A DNA stretch of 10,014 nucleotides from Candidatus Latescibacterota bacterium (GTDB taxonomy: Bacteria > Latescibacterota > UBA2968 > UBA8231). The notes beneath the pieces are model-generated. The model worked only from the letters and a program-made list of their open reading frames with translations, was not told the origin of the DNA and made no database searches. The position numbers and the translations under genes were made by a program. How positions within the stretch are numbered: the stretch's first letter is position 1; every line of letters starts with the position of its first letter. Below are positions 1 through 6,872 of this stretch, in pieces. Location of the stretch: assembly GCA_022825185.1 (NCBI GenBank), contig JAJDYK010000270.1, positions 1-10,014 on the forward strand. Reading direction: 5' to 3'.

Positions 1-51
1 CGAAATCGCCAGACAACAAGCCAGCAACAGCACCGAGGGCGCGGTCCGCAC
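1..51 (-). CDS. 5' end of a probable exported protein (partial, runs off window)
   Basis: Only the first 17 codons are in the window. A GTG start at 51-49 is preceded by AGGAG (59-63) at 7-nt spacing, a good Shine-Dalgarno arrangement. The frame stays open to the edge and reads MRTAPSVLLLACCLAIS. One arginine followed by a run of hydrophobic residues is what the start of a Sec signal peptide looks like. The LLAC stretch could be a lipobox, but cysteine 12 would be unusually early for a lipoprotein, so I do not commit to lipoprotein. It lies 37 nt downstream of carB on the same strand and could be cotranscribed with it. The mature protein is not visible and no function can be assigned. Confidence rests on the SD, start and hydrophobic N-terminus together. 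Confidence 0.5.
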   Translation of the reverse strand, partial: MRTAPSVLLLACCLAIS

Positions 52-73
52 GAGCTGTCTCCTAGCTCCGATG

Positions 74-92
74 GTAATCCTGCAGGGATTAC
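74..92. repeat. Small inverted repeat over the carB stop codon
   Basis: Seven-base perfect arms, gtaatcc (74-80) and ggattac (86-92), flank the five-base loop tgcag. The carB stop codon (89-91) lies in the right-hand arm. There is no U-run after it on the minus strand, so it does not look like an intrinsic terminator. It may be a weak RNA hairpin between carB and the next gene, or chance. Confidence 0.35.
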
Positions 93-3000
93 ACGCCCAG
101 TTCGGCGCGTTGCAGCGCCTCAATGCCCGCGGCCGCAGCCCGAGCACCGGCCATTGTCGTGGTATAGGGCACGCCGGTTACGACTGCGGCTCGACGCACC
201 GCGAAGTCGTCGTAGTAAGAAGGTTCGTCGAGCGGGGTGTTGATAATCAGATCGATCTGACGGTTGCGAATCGCGTCTTCGATGTGTGGGCTGCCCTCGT
301 GAATTTTGTGTACCCGCTCCGCGGCGATGTCGTGCTTGCCGAGGAAGTCGCGCGTGCCCTGCGTAGCCACCAACTCAAACCCAGCCGCGCGCAGCCGGCG
401 CGCCACTGGCAAAACCTCCTCTTTATCGCAGTCGGCCACGCTGATAAAGACCCGGCCGCGCGACGGCAGCAGCGAACCCGCCCCCATCTGCGCCTTGAGG
501 AAGGCCGTGCCGAAATCGTGGCCAATGCCCATAACCTCGCCCGTGGATTTCATCTCCGGCCCCAGCAGACTATCGGCCCCAGGGAATTTTATAAAGGGCA
601 ACACGGCCTCCTTGACCGATATATGCGCGGGCACGATCTCCTCGGTAAAACCCTGTTCGCGCAAGCGCACCCCCACCATGGCCAACGCGGCGATCTTGGC
701 CAGCGGGCGGCCAATGGCCTTGCTGACAAACGGTACGGTGCGCGAAGCCCGGGGATTTACCTCAATCGCATAGACCTCGTCTTGATAGACAGCGTATTGC
801 ACGTTCATCAGGCCAATCACGTCGAGGGAGCGCGCCAGCGCGTGGGTGTGCTCGCGCATGGCTTCGATGTGCTTGGCCGGCGTGTCGTAGGGCGGCAAGG
901 CGCAGGCACTGTCGCCCGAATGCACGCCAGCGTGTTCGATGTGCTGCATGATCCCGCCAACGACCACATCCGTCCCGTCGGCCACCGCATCTACGTCGAA
1001 TTCTTCCGCGCCTTGCAAGTAGCGATCGATGAGCACGGGCCGCTCGGGCGCGACCTCAATGGCCTCGTTCATGTAGGTTTCGAGACTCCCGACATCGTAG
1101 GCGATGACCATGGCCCGCCCGCCCAGCACGTACGAGGGCCGCACCAAGACCGGAAAGCCAATCTGCTCAGCAATGGCGCATGCCTCTTCACAACTGGCGG
1201 CCATGCCATTCTCCGGCTGGCGGATGCCCAGTTCGTTCAACAGTTGACCAAAGCGCTCGCGATCCTCGGCCAAGTCAATACTGCTGGGCGAGGTGCCGAT
1301 GATGGGCACGCCCTCGCGCTCTAGTTCGACGGCCAAGTTCAGCGGGGTCTGCCCGCCGAACTGCACGATGACGCCGTCTGGAGCTTCGCGCTCGACGATG
1401 TGCAGCACGTCTTCGATCGTCAGTGGCTCAAAGTAGAGCTTGTCGGCCGTGTCGTAATCCGTGCTGACCGTCTCGGGATTGGAGTTGACCATGATGGTCT
1501 CATAACCGATTTCGCGCAGCGCAAAACACGCGTGGACGCAGCAGTAATCGAACTCAATTCCCTGGCCGATGCGGTTCGGTCCCCCACCGAGGATGGCGAT
1601 CTTCTTGCGCGTCGAGCGCTGCACTTCGTCCTCGCGGTCGTACGTCGAGTAGTGGTAGGGCGTGTGGGCCTCGAACTCAGCGGCGCAGGTATCGACTGTT
1701 TTGTACACCGGACGAATATCCAACTCGCGGCGACGCCGACGGACACCCGCCTCGTCGCAGCCATTGAGATGCGCTAGCTGGCGGTCGCTAAATCCCCACT
1801 CCTTGGCGCGGCGCAATAAGGCGACATCGGCGAGCACGTCTTCGCGCGCTAGCTGTTGTTCGAGTTCAAAAAGCTGGTAGAGTTGGTCGAGAAACCACGG
1901 ATCAATGCCCGTGAGGCCATAGAGTTCGTCGTGGGTGTAGCCTTTGGCGATGGCCAGCTTGAGGTAGAACATGCGCTGGGAGTTGGGACGCATCAATTTC
2001 TCGCGCAGTTCCTCGTCGGCCACCTCGGCCGCACTGAAATCCTTGCCGTCGGCCCCAAAACCTGCGCGGCCAACCTCCAGCGAGCGCAGACCCTTTTGCA
2101 GCGACTCCTTAAAGGTCCGACCAATCGCCATGGTCTCGCCCACCGAGCGCATCTGGGTGTCGAGTGCGTCCGGCGTGCTGGGAAATTTCTCAAAGGTAAA
2201 GCGCGGAATTTTGGTCACCACATAGTCGATGGTCGGCTCAAAGGACGCTGGAGTCTCGCGGGTGATGTCGTTGCGGATTTCGTCCAGACTGTAGCCCACG
2301 GCCAGTTTGGCGGCGATCTTGGCAATGGGAAAGCCCGTTGCCTTGGACGCCAACGCCGAGGAGCGCGAGACCCGGGGGTTCATCTCGATTACTACCATGC
2401 GGCCGTCGGTGGGATTGACCGCAAACTGGATATTGGACCCGCCGGTATCGACGCCGATCTCGCGCATGATGCGGATGGCCGCATCGCGCATGTGCTGATA
2501 TTCCTTGTCGGACAAAGTCTGCGCCGGCGCAACCGTGATGCTGTCGCCGGTGTGAATGCCCATGGGGTCGAAGTTTTCAATCGAGCAGATGATGACCACG
2601 TTGTCGCGGTGATCGCGCATGACCTCCAACTCGAATTCCTTCCACCCGAGCACCGATTCCTCAATCAACACCTCGTCAATTGGACTCAGGTCGAGACCAT
2701 GACTCACGATCCGCTCGAATTCCTCGGCGTTGTACGCCACGCCGCCGCCAGAGCCTCCCAGCGTAAAAGCGGGGCGGATGATCGTCGGGTAGCCCAATTC
2801 AGCTTGGTGCTTTTGCGCCTCTTCGAGGCTGTGGACAAAAGCTCCGCGCGGCATGTCCAACCCGGCCCGGTCCATGGCGGCTTTGAAGAGTTCGCGGTCT
2901 TCGGCCATCTTGATCGCGTCGATTCGCGCACCAATCATCTCGACGTCGTGCTCGGCGAGGGCTCCGCTTTCGGCCAAGGCCACCGCCGTGTTGAGCGCGG

Positions 3001-3280
3001 TTTGGCCGCCGAGCGTCGGCAGAAGGGCCTGCGGCTTTTCCTCGGCGATGATCCGCGCGCAAATCTCCGGCGTAATCGGCTCGATATAAGTCCGGTGGGC
3101 TACCTCTGGATCGGTCATAATGGTAGCCGGATTGCTATTGACCAAGACGATGTCGTAGCCTTCTTCGGCCAGCGCCTTGCAGGCTTGCGTTCCCGAATAA
3201 TCAAATTCGCAGGCTTGGCCAATGACGATGGGGCCAGAGCCAATGAGCATTATTTTTTCAATATCTGTGCGTTTGGGCAT
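89..3280 (-). CDS. carB: Carbamoyl-phosphate synthase, large subunit
   Basis: CarB makes carbamoyl phosphate from bicarbonate, two ATP and ammonia channelled from the glutaminase subunit CarA, feeding pyrimidine and arginine synthesis in the cytosol. The 1063 residues match the usual full length (about 1070). The two homologous synthetase halves are plain: [17 protein letters not shown] (14-30) and [15 protein letters not shown] (565-579), each followed by VNSNP. ATP-grasp signatures appear in both halves: [18 protein letters not shown] (299-316) and [18 protein letters not shown] (840-857). The oligomerisation domain lies around 400-550 and the MGS-like regulatory domain around 936-1063. The ATG start gives the canonical [11 protein letters not shown]-terminus. 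No convincing Shine-Dalgarno precedes it. It begins 20 bp after the methyltransferase stop, with no carA between or elsewhere in the window. The long plus-strand frames opposite it are shadows. Confidence 0.98.
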   Translation of the reverse strand: MPKRTDIEKIMLIGSGPIVIGQACEFDYSGTQACKALAEEGYDIVLVNSNPATIMTDPEVAHRTYIEPITPEICARIIAEEKPQALLPTLGGQTALNTAVALAESGALAEHDVEMIGARIDAIKMAEDRELFKAAMDRAGLDMPRGAFVHSLEEAQKHQAELGYPTIIRPAFTLGGSGGGVAYNAEEFERIVSHGLDLSPIDEVLIEESVLGWKEFELEVMRDHRDNVVIICSIENFDPMGIHTGDSITVAPAQTLSDKEYQHMRDAAIRIMREIGVDTGGSNIQFAVNPTDGRMVVIEMNPRVSRSSALASKATGFPIAKIAAKLAVGYSLDEIRNDITRETPASFEPTIDYVVTKIPRFTFEKFPSTPDALDTQMRSVGETMAIGRTFKESLQKGLRSLEVGRAGFGADGKDFSAAEVADEELREKLMRPNSQRMFYLKLAIAKGYTHDELYGLTGIDPWFLDQLYQLFELEQQLAREDVLADVALLRRAKEWGFSDRQLAHLNGCDEAGVRRRRRELDIRPVYKTVDTCAAEFEAHTPYHYSTYDREDEVQRSTRKKIAILGGGPNRIGQGIEFDYCCVHACFALREIGYETIMVNSNPETVSTDYDTADKLYFEPLTIEDVLHIVEREAPDGVIVQFGGQTPLNLAVELEREGVPIIGTSPSSIDLAEDRERFGQLLNELGIRQPENGMAASCEEACAIAEQIGFPVLVRPSYVLGGRAMVIAYDVGSLETYMNEAIEVAPERPVLIDRYLQGAEEFDVDAVADGTDVVVGGIMQHIEHAGVHSGDSACALPPYDTPAKHIEAMREHTHALARSLDVIGLMNVQYAVYQDEVYAIEVNPRASRTVPFVSKAIGRPLAKIAALAMVGVRLREQGFTEEIVPAHISVKEAVLPFIKFPGADSLLGPEMKSTGEVMGIGHDFGTAFLKAQMGAGSLLPSRGRVFISVADCDKEEVLPVARRLRAAGFELVATQGTRDFLGKHDIAAERVHKIHEGSPHIEDAIRNRQIDLIINTPLDEPSYYDDFAVRRAAVVTGVPYTTTMAGARAAAAGIEALQRAELGV

Positions 3281-3300
3281 GGAGTTTTAGTGAGACAAGG

Positions 3301-3948
3301 TCAAAGCAGGGGAAGCTGGTGGGGAGGTTTCGCGTGGGTCTGCGAGTGATTCGAGTATGTATCCCAGTCAGGAGCGTACTCTTCGGCCTGATCCCCCCAT
3401 CCGAACCAACCTTTCCGCGGCCCTCGTGCAAACAACTCAATGAAGGGACCCGGGCTGCACGCCTCAATCAAATCGTACTGCTCGTCTGGCTTCCGGCTGT
3501 GTTCTCGCTTTTGCGAGACGATGATGTTTTCTTGGCTGCGCCCGGGCTGTAGCGTTCTGGCATTCTTGCCACGGACGCCGAATAGGATCATCTCCGTCAC
3601 ATTGCGAAAGTAGAATCCCACGCCCCGTCGGTCCGGCCCGCCGTCCTTTCGCACCTTGTACCAGATGATGTTCGTCTTGTAGTTGAAGCCCCAGCTATCC
3701 ATGACCTCAAGGCCGTAAGGCAGCAGCGCGTTTGGCACCCACAAGTATAAATGCGCGGTTTCCGTCGCAATTAATTCTACCGGTAGGTCTCCGATCTCCC
3801 GAAACGACATCGTCGAATATCTCGCGAGCCGTCGGTGCTCGGGTGCCATCTTCCCCGTTCGATTATGAAATCGCCAAGGAGGATCGGCGAGAATGGTCGA
3901 AAATTTCCTACCGCCTACTGCGGCGAGTAAATCGTTGGCTTCGGTCAT
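3301..3948 (-). CDS. MT-A70-family adenine-N6 DNA methyltransferase (Type II modification enzyme)
   Basis: Predicted to methylate adenine N6 within the cassette's recognition site, protecting host DNA from the adjacent endonuclease. The 215-residue protein has the catalytic DPPW at 22-25 (context ILADPPWRF). It continues with the family-typical WGFNYKTNIIWYK (86-98) and a C-terminal cofactor-binding-like stretch KPDEQYDLIEACSPGPFIELFAR (153-175). The catalytic motif precedes the AdoMet motif, which is the beta-class order typical of MT-A70 and M.MunI-like enzymes. The ATG follows the endonuclease TAA with no gap, and GAGG (3957-3960), 8 nt upstream inside the endonuclease gene, is a plausible ribosome site, so translation is likely coupled. 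Hand counts give 37 of 60 GC at 3601-3660, closer to the host genes than the endonuclease is. Target sequence cannot be read from the protein. An RNA methyltransferase is the alternative, but the neighbour makes a DNA role more likely. Confidence 0.88.
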   Translation of the reverse strand: MTEANDLLAAVGGRKFSTILADPPWRFHNRTGKMAPEHRRLARYSTMSFREIGDLPVELIATETAHLYLWVPNALLPYGLEVMDSWGFNYKTNIIWYKVRKDGGPDRRGVGFYFRNVTEMILFGVRGKNARTLQPGRSQENIIVSQKREHSRKPDEQYDLIEACSPGPFIELFARGPRKGWFGWGDQAEEYAPDWDTYSNHSQTHAKPPHQLPLL

Positions 3949-4539
3949 TTACTCATCCTCTACATACAACTTTTTCGAGATACCAAATACCAAGATGGGA
4001 CAGCCGCCACCTCCGCCTCCTTCGATTCGCGGAAGTAATTTGCTCATATGCGTTGTCGATGCCCCATAAGACGGCCCTTTGTTTAGGGCATTGAAAATTT
4101 CTTGGAGTTCATCGCACCGCGTGATGATGACGCCAACGCTGATAGCACGAAGATCAAAAAGCAGTCTGAAGTTATTCAAGTCCCGGTCATAGAATGGGTC
4201 CTTGTTATTCCATTCTATTTCGAGGGCAACTCGATTGCGGAAGCAATCTATTTTGTGCGTTGGTGCCTTGCGGCTAGTTTCGTCTATTACGACCTTCGTC
4301 GAGAATTCCTTCTCTTCCCAGTCTCTTTCGTATAGGTAATTGTCAATAAAAGACGAAATCGCAGATTTCCCGCCACCGGGCTTCACTATCCAGCTTTTTC
4401 TAAGGCGAAACTCCTGCAAGACCGAAATGATGTCGTTCCATTCATCGGGAAAGTCTTCGTTCAGTATCGCGCAGGCGTGCTTCCACTCGTGGACTTCGTA
4501 GTGCTCGCGAATGAAATCAGGCAGTAAATCCGTAGTCAT
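3949..4539 (-). CDS. BglII/BstYI-family Type II restriction endonuclease
   Basis: Cuts unmodified DNA at a short palindrome; relatives BglII and BstYI recognise AGATCT and RGATCY. From the chosen ATG the protein is 196 residues, close to BstYI (about 200) and BglII (about 220). The PD-(D/E)xK-type core is visible: Asp98, Glu107 and Glu109 in IDCFRNRVALEIEW, the same D-x8-E-x-(Q/E) spacing as the BglII and BstYI active sites, with Glu where those have Gln. The following block (YDRDLNNFRLLFDL, then SVGVIIT) and the terminal CPILVFGI strand also match the family pattern. A six-glycine run precedes that last strand. ATG 4539 is preferred over the in-frame TTG at 4569, because the latter lacks an SD while the ATG overlaps the stop of the upstream mini-ORF as TAATG. 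The gene abuts the methyltransferase. It is clearly more AT-rich than its surroundings, suggesting horizontal transfer. Confidence 0.85.
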   Translation of the reverse strand: MTTDLLPDFIREHYEVHEWKHACAILNEDFPDEWNDIISVLQEFRLRKSWIVKPGGGKSAISSFIDNYLYERDWEEKEFSTKVVIDETSRKAPTHKIDCFRNRVALEIEWNNKDPFYDRDLNNFRLLFDLRAISVGVIITRCDELQEIFNALNKGPSYGASTTHMSKLLPRIEGGGGGGCPILVFGISKKLYVEDE

Positions 4540-4631
4540 TAAGAATCCGAGCAATCTCGATAAGGGCAAATTCTGGCTACAGGTTTACACTGATTTGCGC
4601 TAGTGCCATATCTGCACAGTCCACAGTCCAA
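4539..4631 (-). CDS. Cysteine-rich 30-aa mini-protein upstream of the endonuclease
   Basis: A 30-codon frame starts at TTG (4631-4629) and ends at TAA (4541-4539), whose last A is the A of the endonuclease ATG (TAATG). AAGGAG (4642-4647) sits 10 nt upstream and serves no other evident start. An in-frame TAA two codons before the TTG limits the frame to this start. The peptide begins MDCGLCRYGTS and contains ICPYRDC near its end. Its five cysteines at 3, 6, 15, 22 and 27 (C-x2-C-x8-C-x6-C-x4-C) could bind zinc or iron. I do not recognise a family. It could be a regulator or partner of the restriction system, a leader peptide coupling endonuclease translation, or the remnant of a larger gene. 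It is far shorter than helix-turn-helix C-proteins. Reality rests on the SD, coupling overlap and cysteine pattern; start uncertain. Confidence 0.5.
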   Translation of the reverse strand: MDCGLCRYGTSANQCKPVARICPYRDCSDS

Positions 4632-4704
4632 ATTTTAATATCTCCTTGACATAATATCGCAAAAGGCCCACTAAAATTCGTCCCTGTCGAGCAGATGCAA
4701 GTGG
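4632..4704 (-). other. AT-rich intergenic segment before the restriction cassette
   Basis: This separates the 164-aa gene from the mini-ORF. It carries the AAGGAG site and a TATTAT (4651-4656) resembling a -10 box, but I see no matching -35 at normal spacing and no clear terminator hairpin. A promoter for the restriction cassette may be here but is not demonstrable by eye. Confidence 0.4.
4642..4647 (-). promoter_or_regulatory. Strong ribosome binding site AAGGAG ahead of the restriction cassette
   Basis: A six-base AAGGAG lies in an otherwise AT-rich stretch, about 100 nt upstream of the endonuclease ATG. That is too far to serve it, but it is 10 nt from the TTG of the mini-ORF. It is the main argument that translation begins at the mini-ORF and reaches the endonuclease by coupling. 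Confidence 0.5.
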
Positions 4705-5199
4705 TCAAAACCTTAGGTAAATGAGGAACAGGATGAGCGCGATTACAGTGATGCAGCCAGCTTGGAGCAAAAGCTGGCCGTAGCGCTCCCAATCGTGGCC
4801 CTGACGGACCTTAAACTTGGGACGCGCCACTTCTTCCTCGAGATCTACCTGAAAGCGCTGCTCGTTGATGAGGCGGACTAGATGGGGATCGTAGTCGGCA
4901 ATGGCCTTTAGGACCATGCGCTTGCGGCGCGCCGCTTTTTCAGCGCAGGCCCGCTGGGCGTCCTTAGCCGCGACCTTGCCCAGATCAGTGGACTGGTCGG
5001 CGCTGCGAGTACTGGTCTTCTCTCGCGATAAATTCTCGGCCAAGCGGCTGAGCGCTTCGCGGCTTTTCACATTGTCCTGAATAACGGTATAGCAGGTGTC
5101 GATAAAGCGGCTAAAATCGGCGAGAATTTCCTCTTCCGAGAGCCCCAGCAAGTAGGACTCTTCGATCATTTCTTCAATGGCGTCTTTGACGTCGGCCAT
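4705..5199 (-). CDS. Unrecognised 164-aa protein with a C-terminal membrane anchor
   Basis: I do not recognise this protein. The first 60 residues are acidic and probably helical (IEEMIEESYLLGLSEEEI at 8-25). A basic, charged middle follows (84-98, with ARRKR at 90-94). Residues 143-162 are one strongly hydrophobic segment (LLLQAGCITVIALILFLIYL) ending two residues before the C-terminus, so the protein looks tail-anchored with its bulk in the cytoplasm. There is no signal peptide. The ATG is preceded by a modest AGGG (5208-5211) at 8-nt spacing. It stands alone between a 108-bp upstream gap with a candidate promoter and the AT-rich gap before the restriction cassette, so membership in either operon is unclear. 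Coding status is supported by length, composition and the well-formed membrane segment; function unknown. Confidence 0.7.
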   Translation of the reverse strand: MADVKDAIEEMIEESYLLGLSEEEILADFSRFIDTCYTVIQDNVKSREALSRLAENLSREKTSTRSADQSTDLGKVAAKDAQRACAEKAARRKRMVLKAIADYDPHLVRLINEQRFQVDLEEEVARPKFKVRQGHDWERYGQLLLQAGCITVIALILFLIYLRF

Positions 5200-5307
5200 A
5201 ACGCAAGCCCTGTAAATCCTGTTGGGTTAAATGAAAAGCCAAGAAGTACCCCCACCGGCACTCCCTTTCTACTTCCATTTTCAGATTACACCATCGCTTC
5301 AAACATG
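5200..5307 (-). other. Intergenic leader of the 164-aa gene
   Basis: About 108 bp between nnr and the 164-aa gene. It holds most of the candidate promoter, a leader of roughly 75 nt, and a six-base inverted repeat (gaagta 5243-5248, tacttc 5270-5275) with a long 21-nt loop of doubtful significance. No convincing ORF was seen. Confidence 0.5.
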
Positions 5308-5311
5308 TCAA
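5283..5311 (-). promoter_or_regulatory. Candidate sigma-70 promoter for the 164-aa gene
   Basis: A perfect -35 hexamer TTGACA (5311-5306) is followed after exactly 17 bases by TAATCT (5288-5283), a three-of-six match to the -10 consensus. The nnr stop codon TGA (5310-5308) lies within the -35 box. Initiation would fall near 5276, giving a leader of about 75 nt before the ATG at 5199. The -10 is weak and the host's consensus unknown. Confidence 0.4.
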
Positions 5312-6870
5312 GCGGACCGCGCCGCATCCACCATAGCCAAGGCGACTTCGTCGGCTATGTCGCCCGCCCGCATCCCCCATTCCCCCAGCCGCTCGACCGC
5401 CCGATCTCCAGCCCGACCGTGGACATAGACCCCGAGGCAGGCCGCGGCTTCCGCATCTAGCCCTTGGGCCATCAACCCGGCGATGATCCCGGTCAGCACG
5501 TCGCCCGACCCAGCCGTGGCCATACCCGGATTGCCCGTGGAGTTGACCGCCACGCGTCCGTCGCGCAACGCCACGACGGTCGGCGCACCTTTCAACACGA
5601 GTGTCGCGCCAAATTCACTGGCAAAGTCGCGGGCCACAGCCATCGGCGCATCGGCAATCCGCTGCTTGTCCAACCCACTCAAGCGGGCGAACTCGCCCAC
5701 GTGGGGCGTGAGAACCAGCGGTGCCGAGCGGCCCTTTAGCACTTCGGCTTGACCGGCAAATGCACTAAGCCCGTCCGCATCCAAAACGAGGGGCAGTTCG
5801 GTTTGCAACACCAGCCGCCTCACCAACTCCTCAGTCTCTCGGTAGCGCCCCAACCCCGGCCCCAAGGCCAAGACATCGGCCCGCGTCAACATAGCGCTGA
5901 TCTCACCCAAGGCCCGCAGCGACAAACAGCGCCGTTTGCGCACTTCCGGCAACGGTCGGGTCATCACCTCCGAGAGCTTGACCTCGAGAATGTCGTTGAG
6001 GCTTGCCGGTACCCCTAGATGGACGCGACCAGCCCCGCTCCTGAGCGCGGCATCCGCGGTCAGCGCAGCCGCCCCAGTCATACCCACCGACCCTGCGACC
6101 ACAGCCACCGTCCCGCAACTCCCCTTGTGCTCGTCGCCGCGACGCCGTGGCACGAGCGACCCCAGCCCCTCGACGGAAAGCAGTAGAGCCTGAGAAGCCG
6201 CATCGCGCAGAATGGGCTCGAGGAAGCCGATATTGGCCAAGTGCAACGCACCGCAATGCGACCGGCCGGGATAGAATAACTGTCCGACTTTGACCAAGCC
6301 GAAGGTCACTGTCAGCACCGCTTGCACGGCCGCGCCGTGTACCTGTCCGGTTTCAGCCTCAACCCCCGAGGGAATATCCACGGCCACCACCGGCCTTTCG
6401 CAACAGGCAATGCGCTCGATGACGCGCGCCATGGCGGGACGGGGTGCCCCGCTCAATCCAGTTCCCAAAAGCGCGTCAATCACCAAGTCTGCTTCCTGGA
6501 TCGCTGCGTCGAGTGGAGCCAAATCCTCGCCGAGCACTTCGACGGCCTCGCCCTCCTGTTCGCAACGCCGCAAGTGCTCGGCCGCAGCCCCTTGCACGTC
6601 CGCGCGATCTGCCGCGAGGAAGACGCGCGCCGACCCACCGCCAGCGCGCAAGAGCCGAGCTACAGCAAACCCGTCACCGCCATTGTTGCCCTTGCCGCAC
6701 AAGACCACAGCCTGCAAACCAGCCAAGCCATCCCAGCGCGCCGCAATGGCCGCAACTACCTCTGTACCCGCTCGCTCTATAAGTTCGGCGCTAGAAATAC
6801 CCGCCTCTGCGATCGTGCGCTGATCAACTGCGGCCATTTCTCGGCCCGTTACCAGTTTGGGCAAGTCCAT
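5308..6870 (-). CDS. nnr: Bifunctional NAD(P)H-hydrate epimerase / ADP-dependent (S)-NAD(P)H-hydrate dehydratase
   Basis: Repairs NADH and NADPH damaged by hydration: the N-terminal YjeF-type domain interconverts R and S hydrates and the C-terminal ribokinase-like domain dehydrates the S form using a nucleotide. The 520 residues agree with the bifunctional YjeF form (about 500). The epimerase part shows GKGNNGGDG (59-67), IDALLGTGL (131-139) and VAVDIPSGV (162-170). The dehydratase part shows HKGSCGTVAVVAGS (248-261), ALGPGLG (335-341), LDADGLSAF (363-371), LTPHVGEFARL (387-397) and GMATAGSGDVLTGIIAGL (449-466), whose Asp457 is the likely catalytic residue. The ATG at 6870 has GGGAGG at 7-nt spacing and gives the expected MDLPKLVTGREM start; a 40-residue upstream extension only overlaps the previous gene. 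It is the last gene of the four-gene operon, 2 nt after the membrane protein. Confidence 0.96.
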   Translation of the reverse strand: MDLPKLVTGREMAAVDQRTIAEAGISSAELIERAGTEVVAAIAARWDGLAGLQAVVLCGKGNNGGDGFAVARLLRAGGGSARVFLAADRADVQGAAAEHLRRCEQEGEAVEVLGEDLAPLDAAIQEADLVIDALLGTGLSGAPRPAMARVIERIACCERPVVAVDIPSGVEAETGQVHGAAVQAVLTVTFGLVKVGQLFYPGRSHCGALHLANIGFLEPILRDAASQALLLSVEGLGSLVPRRRGDEHKGSCGTVAVVAGSVGMTGAAALTADAALRSGAGRVHLGVPASLNDILEVKLSEVMTRPLPEVRKRRCLSLRALGEISAMLTRADVLALGPGLGRYRETEELVRRLVLQTELPLVLDADGLSAFAGQAEVLKGRSAPLVLTPHVGEFARLSGLDKQRIADAPMAVARDFASEFGATLVLKGAPTVVALRDGRVAVNSTGNPGMATAGSGDVLTGIIAGLMAQGLDAEAAACLGVYVHGRAGDRAVERLGEWGMRAGDIADEVALAMVDAARSA

Positions 6871-6872
6871 GC

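Noticed and set aside
71..1324. Long plus-strand frame of 417 codons
   Set aside because: It lies wholly antisense to carB, whose frame is unambiguous. The translation is rich in His, Arg and Gly with no recognisable domain, as expected of a shadow in GC-rich coding DNA.
1856..3349. Plus-strand frame of 497 codons
   Set aside because: Antisense to carB and low-complexity in the manner of a shadow frame. It has no domain signature and no credible ribosome site that I can see.
4540..4569. Ten-residue N-terminal extension of the endonuclease from TTG 4569
   Set aside because: No Shine-Dalgarno precedes it, and ATG 4539 forms a TAATG coupling junction with the upstream frame.
4651..4656. TATTAT as a -10 box for the restriction cassette
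   Set aside because: At 17-bp spacing the -35 position reads GAATTT, a poor match. Initiation there would also fall inside or next to the AAGGAG site.
4577..4792. 71-codon minus-strand frame between the 164-aa gene and the endonuclease
   Set aside because: Its first part overlaps the membrane segment of the 164-aa gene in another frame and it has no good start signal. The AAGGAG inside it is better explained by the cysteine-rich frame that couples to the endonuclease.
5243..5275. Inverted repeat gaagta/tacttc as a terminator or riboswitch stem
   Set aside because: Arms of only six bases with a 21-nt loop, no U-run and no extension of pairing. Probably chance.
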